Assembly: GCA_945872245.1 (NCBI GenBank)
Contig: CAMBZB010000009.1
Span: 9,257 to 73,256, forward strand
Reading direction: 5' to 3'
Length of the DNA stretch: 64,000 bases
Origin: Flavobacterium psychrophilum
GTDB lineage: Bacteria; Bacteroidota; Bacteroidia; Flavobacteriales; Flavobacteriaceae
A program made the position numbers and the translations under genes. Under the pieces are notes generated by a model. The model was not told where the DNA came from, did no database searches, and worked only from the letters and a program-made list of their open reading frames with translations. Below are positions 52,224-60,606 of this stretch, piece after piece (position 1 is the first letter of the stretch; each line of letters starts with the position of its first letter).

Positions 52224-52679
52224 TTAATTTTTTTCGAAAGTTAAGTTATCAGTTGTGCCACTTCCGCCACTAATGTCAATTAAAACAATTTTTGTGTCTG
52301 TCCTAGAAACAATGTCCCAATCATCTGTTAAGTCAAAAAAATCAGCAGGTGAACTAAATGCAATATTAAAATCTAAATCGTCTATTGTATCGTCATTACT
52401 ATTTGAATCAGTTACTGACCACGTTCCGGAATACGATTGTCCGTTTCCAACTGCTGTTAGAGTTCCATTTTGTGAAAATGTAAAATTATATCCTATGAAT
52501 TTATTGGTTTCAACTACATCAGAATCTACATAGGAAGTGATTCTCCATGTTCCAGAAGTTGCGGTATTTACTAAATTTGTTTGATTTGTAGTTGACGATG
52601 AGTCATCAGAACTACACATGGAAGCCGTGTTTAAAAAAAACACCAATCCTAATACTGCATAAATTGAAATTCGTTTCAT
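52224..52679 (-). CDS. lipocalin-like lipoprotein
   Basis: Envelope lipoprotein of 151 residues. The lipobox is NTASMCSSD (Cys22), followed by a Ser/Thr linker. The mature part starts SGTWRITSYVDSDV and includes FIGYNFTFSQNGTLTAVGNG, a pattern of short strands around a G-T-W start typical of the small lipocalin-like domains common in Flavobacteria. Acidic loops (DSNSNDDTIDD) could bind calcium, which is a guess. It lies 53 bases downstream of argS but has its own terminator. Ligand unknown. Confidence 0.75.
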   Translation of the reverse strand: MKRISIYAVLGLVFFLNTASMCSSDDSSSTTNQTNLVNTATSGTWRITSYVDSDVVETNKFIGYNFTFSQNGTLTAVGNGQSYSGTWSVTDSNSNDDTIDDLDFNIAFSSPADFFDLTDDWDIVSRTDTKIVLIDISGGSGTTDNLTFEKN

Positions 52680-52732
52680 AGTGATTAAATTTAAATGTTA
52701 ATAACAAATATACATATAAAAAAATTATAAAA

Positions 52733-54511
52733 CTACATTCTCTCTGGAACTTCAATCCCCAAAAGTTGGAATGCAGCGGCAATAGTGTCGGCAACTTTTT
52801 TGGACAATTGCACACGGAAAACCTTTTCGTCTTGCACATTTGAACCTAAAATCGGCACGGCTTGATAGAACGAATTGTACTCTCTTACCAAATCATAGGT
52901 GTAATTTGCTATCAAAGCTGGACTGTGATTATCGGCAGCATTTTGAATCACTTCAGGAAACAATTCGAGTTGTTTCACCAATTCTTTTTCCTTTTCGTGA
53001 AGCATAACTATTCCTGATGTGTTCGAAAAATCAAAGTTGGCTTTTCGAATAATTGACTGGATTCTGGCATAGGTATATTGAATAAACGGTCCTGTATTTC
53101 CAGCAAAATCAACAGATTCTTCTGGATCGAAAAGGATTCGTTTTTTAGGGTCAACCTTTAATATGTAATATTTTAAGGCACCAAGTCCAATGGTTTTGTA
53201 CAATTTTGTCTTTTCTTCAGGAGAATAACTATCCAATTTCCCTAAATCTTCGGCTATTTTTTGGGCAGTTTCCGTCATTTCCTGCATCAAGTCATCAGCG
53301 TCGACTACAGTTCCTTCTCTTGATTTCATTTTTCCAGAAGGCAAATCTACCATTCCGTATGACAAATGAAAGAGATTTTTTGACCATTCAAAACCGAGTT
53401 TTTGCAATATCAAAAACAAGACTTTGAAGTGGTAATCCTGTTCGTTACCGACGGTGTAAACCATTCCTCCAACATCCGGAAAATCCTTCACGCGCTGAAT
53501 GGCGGTTCCAATATCTTGTGTCATATAAACCGCGGTTCCATCAGAGCGTAACACAATTTTTCTGTCCAAACCTTCTGCTGTCAAATCAATCCAAACCGAA
53601 CCGTCAGGATCTTTTTCGAAAACGCCTTTCTCCAAACCTATTTGAACCACGTCCTTTCCGAGTAAATAAGTATTACTTTCGTAATAATAACTATCGAAAT
53701 TCACTCCCAAGTTTGTATACGTTGTTGCAAAACCATCATAAACCCATTGGTTCATTGTTTTCCAAAGCGCCATGACTCCCGCATCGCCCGCTTCCCATTT
53801 CAAAAGCATTTCCTGAGCTTCTAGAATAATTGGCGCTTGTTTTTTGGCCTCATCTTCGGTTTTTCCGGAAGCCATCAACTGAGAAATTTGTTCTTTATAG
53901 GCTTTGTCAAAAGCCACATAATAATTACCAACTAATTTATCTCCTTTTAAACCTGTTGACTCTGGAGTTTCTCCATTTCCAAATTTTTGCCAAGCCAACA
54001 TCGACTTGCAAATATGAATCCCACGATCATTAATGATTTGGGTTTTATAGACTTTTTTTCCTGAAGCTCTTATGATTTCCGCAACGGAATAGCCCAAAAG
54101 ATTATTACGAACATGTCCCAAATGCAAAGGTTTATTGGTGTTTGGCGAAGAATATTCGACCATTATCGCTTTATCTTCCGGTTTTGGGGAAACAAACCCA
54201 AATTTCAAATCATTTCTGATTTCATTGAAAAAATTCAAATAATATTCATCTGAAATAACAATATTCAAAAAACCTGAAACTACATTAAAACTGCTCACTT
54301 CAAGTACATTTTCGACTAAATAGTTCCCGATTTTATTTCCCAATTCCACAGGGTTGCTTTTAACCACTTTCAGCAATGGAAAAATGACCATTGTGATGTC
54401 ACCCTCAAACTCTTTACGTGTAGTTTGAAATTCAACTTTATCAATCACAATGTCAAATAAAGCTTGAATAGCTTTTTCAATGGAAGGCTTCAGAATCTGG
54501 GATAATGTCAT
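52733..54511 (-). CDS. argS: arginyl-tRNA synthetase
   Basis: Class I synthetase of 592 residues from the ATG at 54511 (MTLSQILKPSIEKAIQALF, the normal family start); an upstream start at 54583 would add 24 atypical residues. The N-terminal tRNA-recognition domain is followed by the HIGH motif in SSPNTNKPLHLGHVRNN, AVYMTQDIGTAIQR, and LPSGKMKSREGTVV, the KMSKS-equivalent region. The C-terminal anticodon domain ends LLGIEVPERM. It charges tRNA-Arg and needs tRNA for activation. Confidence 0.96.
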   Translation of the reverse strand: MTLSQILKPSIEKAIQALFDIVIDKVEFQTTRKEFEGDITMVIFPLLKVVKSNPVELGNKIGNYLVENVLEVSSFNVVSGFLNIVISDEYYLNFFNEIRNDLKFGFVSPKPEDKAIMVEYSSPNTNKPLHLGHVRNNLLGYSVAEIIRASGKKVYKTQIINDRGIHICKSMLAWQKFGNGETPESTGLKGDKLVGNYYVAFDKAYKEQISQLMASGKTEDEAKKQAPIILEAQEMLLKWEAGDAGVMALWKTMNQWVYDGFATTYTNLGVNFDSYYYESNTYLLGKDVVQIGLEKGVFEKDPDGSVWIDLTAEGLDRKIVLRSDGTAVYMTQDIGTAIQRVKDFPDVGGMVYTVGNEQDYHFKVLFLILQKLGFEWSKNLFHLSYGMVDLPSGKMKSREGTVVDADDLMQEMTETAQKIAEDLGKLDSYSPEEKTKLYKTIGLGALKYYILKVDPKKRILFDPEESVDFAGNTGPFIQYTYARIQSIIRKANFDFSNTSGIVMLHEKEKELVKQLELFPEVIQNAADNHSPALIANYTYDLVREYNSFYQAVPILGSNVQDEKVFRVQLSKKVADTIAAAFQLLGIEVPERM

Positions 54512-54592
54512 TTTATGTATTTGTTTTGAAGGTGCGAAGATAGCAATTTCAAAGGAAAATCTAATCTGAAATAGTAAACTCAATTATTTTTT

Positions 54593-55600
54593 TTACCATT
54601 TAATAATCACACTACCCCAAGTAAATCCGCTACCGAAAGCAGCCAAAACCACTATGTCACCCGATTTAATTTTTCCTTGTTCCCAAGCTTCAGTTAACGC
54701 TATTGGAATAGAGGCGGCTGTTGTGTTGCCATATTTTTGAATATTATTGAATACTTGGTCATCGGTTAATCCAAAATTGTTTTGGATAAATTGAGAAATT
54801 CTCAAATTGGCTTGATGCGGAATAAGCAAATTAATATCCGAAACTTGTAAATTGTTGGCTTGTAAACCTTCGTTAATTACCTCGCTAAAACGAACTACGG
54901 CATTTTTAAACACAAATTGTCCATTCATATAGGGAAAATAGCTTTCGTCATTTGGATCATTGTCCTCTAATATGTCAGTAACCCAGCGTCCTCCCATTCC
55001 GGGCGCTTTTACTACTAATTCTTCGGCGTGTTGCCCTTCAGAATGCAAATGGGTAGACAAAATACCTTTGGATAAATCTACTTCTCTACTTAGAACAGCC
55101 GCGCCTGCCCCATCTCCAAAAATAACAGAAACACCTCGACCACGGTCTGTCATGTCTAATCCTGTAGATTGCACCTCAGAACCTATTACCAAAATATTTT
55201 TATACATCCCAGTTTTAATATATTGATCTGCAATAGAAATTCCATATACAAAACCCGAACATTGATTTCTTATATCCAATGCTCCAACGGTTTTCAAACC
55301 CAAATCACGTTGGACCAAAACACCCGGGCCAGGGAAATAGTAATCAGGACTTAGAGTGGCAAAAACAATAAAATCAATATCCTCCAGGGCTACTCCTGAA
55401 CGCTCAATAGCAATTCTTGCCGCTTTCACGCCCATTGTAGTAGTGGTGTCTTCTCCGCGAATGATATGCCTTCTTTCTTGAATTCCGGTTCTTTCCTGAA
55501 TCCACTCGTCATTGGTATCCATAATTTTTGACAAATCTTCATTCGTCACAACATTGGAAGGGACATAATATCCTAATCCAGTAATTTTTGAGTGGTACAT
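54593..55600 (-). CDS. fabH: 3-oxoacyl-ACP synthase III (FabH)
   Basis: Ketoacyl synthase III of 335 residues that starts fatty acid synthesis by condensing acyl-CoA with malonyl-ACP. The catalytic triad is visible: cysteine in DIRNQCSGFVYGI, histidine in LIPHQANLRI, and asparagine in KYGNTTAASIPIAL. The N-terminal TNDEWIQERTGIQERRH and C-terminal AFGSGFTWGSVIIKW are typical. Branched-chain or acetyl starter preference cannot be decided here. No other fatty-acid genes adjoin it. Confidence 0.93.
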   Translation of the reverse strand: MYHSKITGLGYYVPSNVVTNEDLSKIMDTNDEWIQERTGIQERRHIIRGEDTTTTMGVKAARIAIERSGVALEDIDFIVFATLSPDYYFPGPGVLVQRDLGLKTVGALDIRNQCSGFVYGISIADQYIKTGMYKNILVIGSEVQSTGLDMTDRGRGVSVIFGDGAGAAVLSREVDLSKGILSTHLHSEGQHAEELVVKAPGMGGRWVTDILEDNDPNDESYFPYMNGQFVFKNAVVRFSEVINEGLQANNLQVSDINLLIPHQANLRISQFIQNNFGLTDDQVFNNIQKYGNTTAASIPIALTEAWEQGKIKSGDIVVLAAFGSGFTWGSVIIKW

Positions 55601-55706
55601 AGTATTTCTTATTGGTTACAAATTGAACTGTAAAGCTAAACATCTTTTGTGTCGAAATCCCTTGATTTGGTTTTTTTCTAAATGACTGCTTTATACCCTA
55701 TAACAA

Positions 55707-56654
55707 TTAAACTACTAGATCCAAATAAACTATTGTTCCCAATTCCAAATCAAAAGGATTGTTAAAAAAAACAGTATTATTCTTAAAAATGGATTCAATC
55801 AGGTAATGATTGCCTTTAAAATAACTTTGTTTTACAACCACTTCCAATTTAGAGTTTTCCACTATTTGCAGTTGGTGTGGGTAGACTAATTGTTCCGTTT
55901 GAGGTTCATTAGAAAAGTTTAGTAAATGCATTGGGATTTGATTTACCTCTCCAAAAAGAGAAGCTATATAAGCACTATAAGGTTTTTCGTATAAGGTTTT
56001 AGGAGTGTCTATCGCAATCACTTTACCTTTTTGCATGACAATGGTTTCATCTGAAAAGGACAAAACTTCGGCACTGTCGTGTGTGGCGATGATACAACTA
56101 ATCTGCTTTTCTTTTAAGTAATGGAATACATTTCGTTGCAAGTTGTTTTTCCGGAACGAATCGATCTGGCTAAAAGGCTCGTCTAGTAAAAGCAATTCTG
56201 GTTCTAATGCTAAAACCCTTGCCAATGCTACTCTTTGCTGCTGTCCACCACTAAGATATTTTGCTTTTACTTTGGAAAATTCGCTCATTTCAACCAACTC
56301 TAAAAGCGAAGCAACACGGGATTTCTTTTTGTCTTTATAAATATTCGACAAAAATTTACCCACATTTTCTTCGACCGTAATATAAGGCATGAGATCAAAA
56401 TCTTGGGCTAAATACTTGATGTAGTCTTCCCCGGGAATGAGGTTGTATTTGGGTCCCCGAATGGATTTATCCCCATGCCAAATCTCTCCTTCATCTAAAT
56501 CATATAAACCGTAAATTAATTTTAAGAGGGTGCTTTTCCCGCAACCGCTTTCGCCAATTATAGCTACATTTTTCCCTTTAGAAATGGCAAAACTAACATT
56601 GCTAATTACTTTGTCTTTCAGATAGGTGAAGGAAATGTTTTTTAACTCGAGCAT
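55707..56654 (-). CDS. orphan ABC transporter ATP-binding protein with C-terminal domain
   Basis: ATPase of 315 residues. Walker A is IIGESGCGKSTLLKLI, the signature LSGGQQQRVALARVLALEP is canonical, and Walker B is LLLLDEPFSQID with TIATHD-like ATHDSAEV. About 95 residues after the ATPase core resemble the small regulatory domain of importer ATPases of the polyamine/sulfate type (PHQLQIVENSKLEVVVKQSY). No permease or binding protein is next to it, so its partners are elsewhere or it works alone. Substrate unknown. Confidence 0.82.
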   Translation of the reverse strand: MLELKNISFTYLKDKVISNVSFAISKGKNVAIIGESGCGKSTLLKLIYGLYDLDEGEIWHGDKSIRGPKYNLIPGEDYIKYLAQDFDLMPYITVEENVGKFLSNIYKDKKKSRVASLLELVEMSEFSKVKAKYLSGGQQQRVALARVLALEPELLLLDEPFSQIDSFRKNNLQRNVFHYLKEKQISCIIATHDSAEVLSFSDETIVMQKGKVIAIDTPKTLYEKPYSAYIASLFGEVNQIPMHLLNFSNEPQTEQLVYPHQLQIVENSKLEVVVKQSYFKGNHYLIESIFKNNTVFFNNPFDLELGTIVYLDLVV

Positions 56655-56705
56655 ATGATATTTTGAAAAACCAAATTTACAATGTTTAATCTAAATTAAG
56701 ACCAA

Positions 56706-56735
56706 AAAAAACTGTTTCAAATGAAACAGTTTTTT
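56706..56735 (-). terminator. terminator of the OmpA-lipocalin operon
   Basis: AAAAAACTGTTTCA and TGAAACAGTTTTTT pair with a minimal loop. It lies 22 bases after the OmpA-family gene on the minus strand. Confidence 0.87.
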
Positions 56736-56756
56736 GTCGAAACGTAGAACTACAAA

Positions 56757-57452
56757 TTAGTTTTTAACTTCACTTTTTGCCTCTTGAATCATTTTTTCAT
56801 TGGCCGTAATGGCAAATTCAACACGACGATTTTGGCTTCTTCCTTCAGGAGTATCATTAGTCGCAATTGGATCCGCAATTCCCATTCCGCTAGTACTGAA
56901 TCGGGTTGACGCTAATCCTTTACTCACCAAATAATTTTTAACCGAAGTGGCTCTTTCTTGAGAAAGTTTCAAATTATATTCGGCTGAACCTGTACTGTCG
57001 GTATATCCGTAAATCATAATATTTGTATCTGCATATTCTTTAAAAACAGGAATCAATTTATCTAAATTCGTTTTTGCTGTGGCGGTCAAAGTAGATTTAT
57101 TAGTATCGAAACGCACTGCATTTTCATTCAAAACCAATTTTATTCCTTCCCCAACTCGAACCACATCGGCACCAGGAAGCGCATTATCAATTTCTCTGGC
57201 TTGCTTGTCCATTTTGTTTCCAATTACTCCGCCGGCAACACCGCCAATAACGCCACCCAAAACTGCACCCATTGCCCCTTTTCCTCCTTTTCCGAGGTTG
57301 TTTCCAAGGATGCCACCTAACAATGCACCTCCAGCGGCACCTATTGCCGCACCTCTTTGTGTGTTATTTGTGTTTTTTAAGGCTTCACAACTCGTGAAAA
57401 GTGTTCCCACTGACATCAATAAAGCCAATGCAATTAGTACAATATTTTTCAT
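56757..57452 (-). CDS. OmpA-family lipoprotein with glycine-zipper
   Basis: Protein of 231 residues with a lipobox signal (GTLFTSCEALK, Cys22). Residues about 32-85 hold a glycine-zipper segment (GAAIGAAGGALLGGILGNNL, then GAVLGGVIGGVAGGVIG), followed by a C-terminal OmpA peptidoglycan-binding domain: IMIYGYTDSTGSAEYNLKLS, RATSVKNYLVSKGL and SQNRRVEFAI with the usual Asp and Arg contacts to diaminopimelate. It should tether the outer membrane to the wall, as YiaD-type proteins do. It is 17 bases downstream of the lipocalin-like gene, in one operon. Confidence 0.9.
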   Translation of the reverse strand: MKNIVLIALALLMSVGTLFTSCEALKNTNNTQRGAAIGAAGGALLGGILGNNLGKGGKGAMGAVLGGVIGGVAGGVIGNKMDKQAREIDNALPGADVVRVGEGIKLVLNENAVRFDTNKSTLTATAKTNLDKLIPVFKEYADTNIMIYGYTDSTGSAEYNLKLSQERATSVKNYLVSKGLASTRFSTSGMGIADPIATNDTPEGRSQNRRVEFAITANEKMIQEAKSEVKN

Positions 57453-57469
57453 AATTATTTCTGGATTAA

Positions 57470-57946
57470 TTAATTTGTTTTTTGAAATTGGTAAACCACA
57501 TCTGTCAATTTTCCGCCAACATCGATTTTGTCAATTAATTGGAAAGACGCATCTGTTTTATTTTCTAGCCTAAGAACGTAACCATCCCTAACTTTTTTTG
57601 CTTTTTCTCCAGCATCAAGAATCTTCAATATCAATTGACCTTCCTTGTTTACAAACCAAGTTATTGGAGAGCTAAATGTAGGACAACCCATTTTCGTTAA
57701 ACCCATAGTGCCTTTGTTATTATTGGAAATAAATTTCCATGCACTTCCTTCGAAACATTTAGAATCTGCAATTTGAAAAGAATTCACCTTGATGTAATCT
57801 GAACCAGGATAAGTTACTGAACTTATCACCCAATTCCCCTTGATGTCCACTTGGGAAGTCCTATCCAACTTTGTGCTCGTTACTGATGTTGTCTTACAAG
57901 CAAAAAGCGAAATCACCATTAAACCAAATAAAGCTTTTTTTTTCAC
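57470..57946 (-). CDS. lipocalin-family lipoprotein
   Basis: Protein of 158 residues using the GTG at 57946, giving a clean lipoprotein signal (KKKALFGLMVISLFACKT, Cys18); the TTG 13 codons earlier adds a non-signal sequence. The mature region has QVDIKGNWVISSVTYPGS at the start and an FEGSAWKFISNNNKGTMG strand pair, both lipocalin-like features. It precedes the OmpA-family gene by 17 bases, so the two are likely partners in the outer-membrane/periplasm. It diverges from htpG over a spacer with several palindromes. Confidence 0.82.
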   Translation of the reverse strand: MKKKALFGLMVISLFACKTTSVTSTKLDRTSQVDIKGNWVISSVTYPGSDYIKVNSFQIADSKCFEGSAWKFISNNNKGTMGLTKMGCPTFSSPITWFVNKEGQLILKILDAGEKAKKVRDGYVLRLENKTDASFQLIDKIDVGGKLTDVVYQFQKTN

Positions 57947-57978
57947 AATCGTATATTTTAAGATTAAACATAAACAAA

Positions 57979-58008
57979 GATACAATTCAATAAAATTGTA
58001 ATTGTATC
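57979..58008. promoter_or_regulatory. palindromic operator-like site upstream of the lipocalin operon
   Basis: GATACAATT at 57979-57987 and AATTGTATC at 58000-58008 form a perfect 9-bp inverted repeat with a 12-base spacer. AATTGTA-type blocks recur three times here (57994, 58000, 58010). A regulator site is possible but unproved. Confidence 0.4.
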
Positions 58009-58043
58009 AAAATTGTAATATTTGTTTTAAAATTAGCGTTTGC

Positions 58044-58079
58044 GACAATTTGTCACTTTAGTCCATATTGGTATCTTAT
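58044..58079 (+). promoter_or_regulatory. htpG promoter with overlapping palindrome
   Basis: TTTG (58049-58052), a 19-base spacer and TATCTTAT (58072-58079) resemble the -33/-7 pair. The 11-base palindrome GACAATTTGTC (58044-58054) covers the -33 element and could be an operator. Confidence 0.45.
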
Positions 58080-58122
58080 TTGAATAAAGTAAGGCAATTA
58101 AAAAAACTTAAAAATTCTAAAT

Positions 58123-60009
58123 ATGACAACTGGAAAAATTAACGTTTCGGTGGAAAACATCTTTCCCTTAATAAAAAAATTCTTATACAGCGATCACGAA
58201 ATATTTTTGCGCGAGTTGATTTCGAATGGAACAGATGCTACATTAAAATTAAAACATTTAACAAGCATTGGCGAAGCCAAAGTAGATTACGGCAACCCAA
58301 TTATTGAAGTAAAAATCGACAAAGAAGGCAAGAAATTGCACATTATCGATCAAGGATTGGGAATGACTGCCGATGAGGTGGAAAAATACATCAACCAAAT
58401 CGCTTTTTCGGGCGCCGAAGAATTCTTGGAAAAATACAAAGATTCCGCTAAAGATTCTGGAATAATTGGGCATTTTGGTCTAGGATTTTATTCTGCTTTT
58501 ATGGTGGCTTCAAAAGTGGAAATCATTACTAAATCACATAAAGACGAGCCGGCAGCACACTGGATTTGCGATGGAAGTCCAGAATTTACTTTAGAACCTT
58601 CAAATAAAACCAGTCGTGGAACCGAAATTGTTTTGCATATCGCTGAAGATTCTTTGGAGTTTTTGGAAGACTACAAAATCAAGGAATTGTTGAATAGATA
58701 TAATAAATTTATGCCTATTCCTATTAAATTCGGAACTAAAACAGAAACTTTACCTAAACCAGAAGATGCTCCGGAGGACTACAAACCTGAAACAATAGAA
58801 GTTGACAATATTATAAACAACCCGAATCCGGCATGGACAAAACAACCAACGGAATTAACGGATGAAGATTATAAAAGTTTCTACCACGAATTGTATCCGA
58901 TGCAATTTGAAGAACCTTTATTTCATATTCATTTGAATGTGGATTATCCGTTTAATTTGACCGGGATTTTATATTTTCCAAAATTAGGTTCCGATTTACA
59001 AATCCAAAAGGACAAAATCCAATTGTACCAAAATCAGGTTTATGTAACCGATAATGTAGAAGGAATCGTGCCAGAATTCTTGACGATGTTAAAAGGGGTA
59101 ATTGATTCACCGGATATTCCTTTGAATGTTTCGCGCTCTAGCTTGCAGGCCGATGCTGCGGTGAAGAAAATTTCAAACTACATCACCCGTAAAGTGGCTG
59201 ATAAATTGAAATCCTTGTTCACTGAAAACCGTGAAGAATTTGAGAAAAAATGGAACGATATCAAAATCGTTTTGGAATACGGAATGCTTTCTGAAGACAA
59301 ATTCTACGAAAAAGCAGGCGCTTTTGTTTTGTATCCAACGGTGGATGGGAAATACTTTACTTTGGATGAATTGAAAGAAAATCTGAAGGAAACACAAACG
59401 GACAAAGACGGAAAATTAGTTGTTTTATATGCCGGAAATAAAGAAGCGCAACATTCTTATATTGAAATCGCCAAAGAAAAAGGATACGAAGTATTGCTTT
59501 TGGATTCGCCAATTATTCCGCATTTAATCCAAAAAATCGAAGGCGATAATCAAAATTTAAGTTTCGTTAGAGTCGATTCAGATCATATTGACAATTTGAT
59601 CAAAAAAGAAGAAACGGCCATTTCTAAACTATCTGATGAAGAAAAGGAAAGCTTAAAAACCGTTTTGGAAGGTTTTGTTCCGAAGCAAAAATACTCGGTT
59701 CAATTGGAAGCGATGGACAGCCAAGCGGCACCTTTCATTATCACGCAACCGGAATTTATGCGTCGAATGAAAGAAATGAGCCAATCTGGTGGTGGCGGAA
59801 TGTTCGGAATGGGAAACATGCCAGAAATGTATAATTTGGTGGTGAATACCAACTCGGATTTGGCTACCAATATTTTGAATACCCAAGACAAATCGGCTCA
59901 AGAAAGTTTGGTAAAACAAGCATTAGACTTGGCTAAATTATCTCAAAACCTTTTGAAAGGCGAAGAACTTACCGCTTTTGTAAAGAGAAGTTTTGACTTG
60001 ATAAAATAA
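58123..60009 (+). CDS. htpG: chaperone HtpG (Hsp90)
   Basis: Hsp90-family chaperone of 628 residues. The N-terminal ATPase (GHKL fold) shows FLRELISNGTDATLKLKH with the catalytic glutamate, IDQGLGMTADEVEKY and GHFGLGFYSAFMVA. The middle domain has LNVSRSSLQADAAVKKIS and the C-terminal dimerisation region ends LLKGEELTAFVKRSFDLI. It is an ATP-driven dimer acting late in protein folding in the cytoplasm. ATG at 58123. Its spacer has a palindrome at the predicted -33. A terminator follows, so it is monocistronic. Confidence 0.96.
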   Translation: MTTGKINVSVENIFPLIKKFLYSDHEIFLRELISNGTDATLKLKHLTSIGEAKVDYGNPIIEVKIDKEGKKLHIIDQGLGMTADEVEKYINQIAFSGAEEFLEKYKDSAKDSGIIGHFGLGFYSAFMVASKVEIITKSHKDEPAAHWICDGSPEFTLEPSNKTSRGTEIVLHIAEDSLEFLEDYKIKELLNRYNKFMPIPIKFGTKTETLPKPEDAPEDYKPETIEVDNIINNPNPAWTKQPTELTDEDYKSFYHELYPMQFEEPLFHIHLNVDYPFNLTGILYFPKLGSDLQIQKDKIQLYQNQVYVTDNVEGIVPEFLTMLKGVIDSPDIPLNVSRSSLQADAAVKKISNYITRKVADKLKSLFTENREEFEKKWNDIKIVLEYGMLSEDKFYEKAGAFVLYPTVDGKYFTLDELKENLKETQTDKDGKLVVLYAGNKEAQHSYIEIAKEKGYEVLLLDSPIIPHLIQKIEGDNQNLSFVRVDSDHIDNLIKKEETAISKLSDEEKESLKTVLEGFVPKQKYSVQLEAMDSQAAPFIITQPEFMRRMKEMSQSGGGGMFGMGNMPEMYNLVVNTNSDLATNILNTQDKSAQESLVKQALDLAKLSQNLLKGEELTAFVKRSFDLIK

Positions 60010-60041
60010 TACTACCCAGCCCTTCCGTAGGATGGAGATAG

Positions 60042-60072
60042 AACCTGTAAGTGAAAACTTGCAGGTTTTTTT
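60042..60072 (+). terminator. terminator of htpG
   Basis: AACCTGTAAGT and ACTTGCAGGTT form an 11-bp stem (one T-G pair) with a GAAA loop, followed by seven Ts. Confidence 0.9.
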
Positions 60073-60142
60073 GTGCAAAAACGCAAAATACTAGCCAAAG
60101 ATTCCCGAACTTTGAAAGTGCAATTTTAAACATAAAAAAACT

Positions 60143-60547
60143 ATGATTCTAAATGTAGAAACCCCTGCCCTACTTTTCTCTGCCACCTCTCTAATATTAT
60201 TAGCATATACCAATCGATTTTTAACCATAGCCACTATCATAAGAGGACTAAAAAAAGTCTACAAGGAGAAAGAAAATAATATGATTTTATTGGAGATTAA
60301 AAACCTAAATTTGCGATTAACACTTATTCGTTTTATGCAAATGGCCGGCGTTTTGAGTTTATTTCTATCCGTTTTTTCGATGCTGTTGTTATTTTTAGAA
60401 AAACAACTCATAGGCGTTTATTTTTTTGGATTGAGTTTGCTTAGTTTACTTATTTCTTTAGGCTTGTCATTTTGGGAAATTAACATTTCAGTTGATGCAC
60501 TTCGTTTACATTTGAGCGATTTGACGGAGAAAAAAGATAACAAATAA
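60143..60547 (+). CDS. DUF2721-family membrane protein
   Basis: Protein of 134 residues with three hydrophobic segments: LLFSATSLILLAYTNRFLTI, MAGVLSLFLSVFSMLLLFL and VYFFGLSLLSLLISLGLSFW. The pattern of an initial helix ending YTNRF, a charged loop (RGLKKVYKEKENN), two more helices and a final EINISVDALRLHLSD matches DUF2721. Function unknown. ATG at 60143. It is separated from the DUF1800 gene by 59 bases without a terminator. Confidence 0.83.
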   Translation: MILNVETPALLFSATSLILLAYTNRFLTIATIIRGLKKVYKEKENNMILLEIKNLNLRLTLIRFMQMAGVLSLFLSVFSMLLLFLEKQLIGVYFFGLSLLSLLISLGLSFWEINISVDALRLHLSDLTEKKDNK

Positions 60548-60606
60548 ATTATCAACGATTAAACCATTTTACAAAATCTAAGTCCAATTTTTTTAGCACT
60601 TGAATT

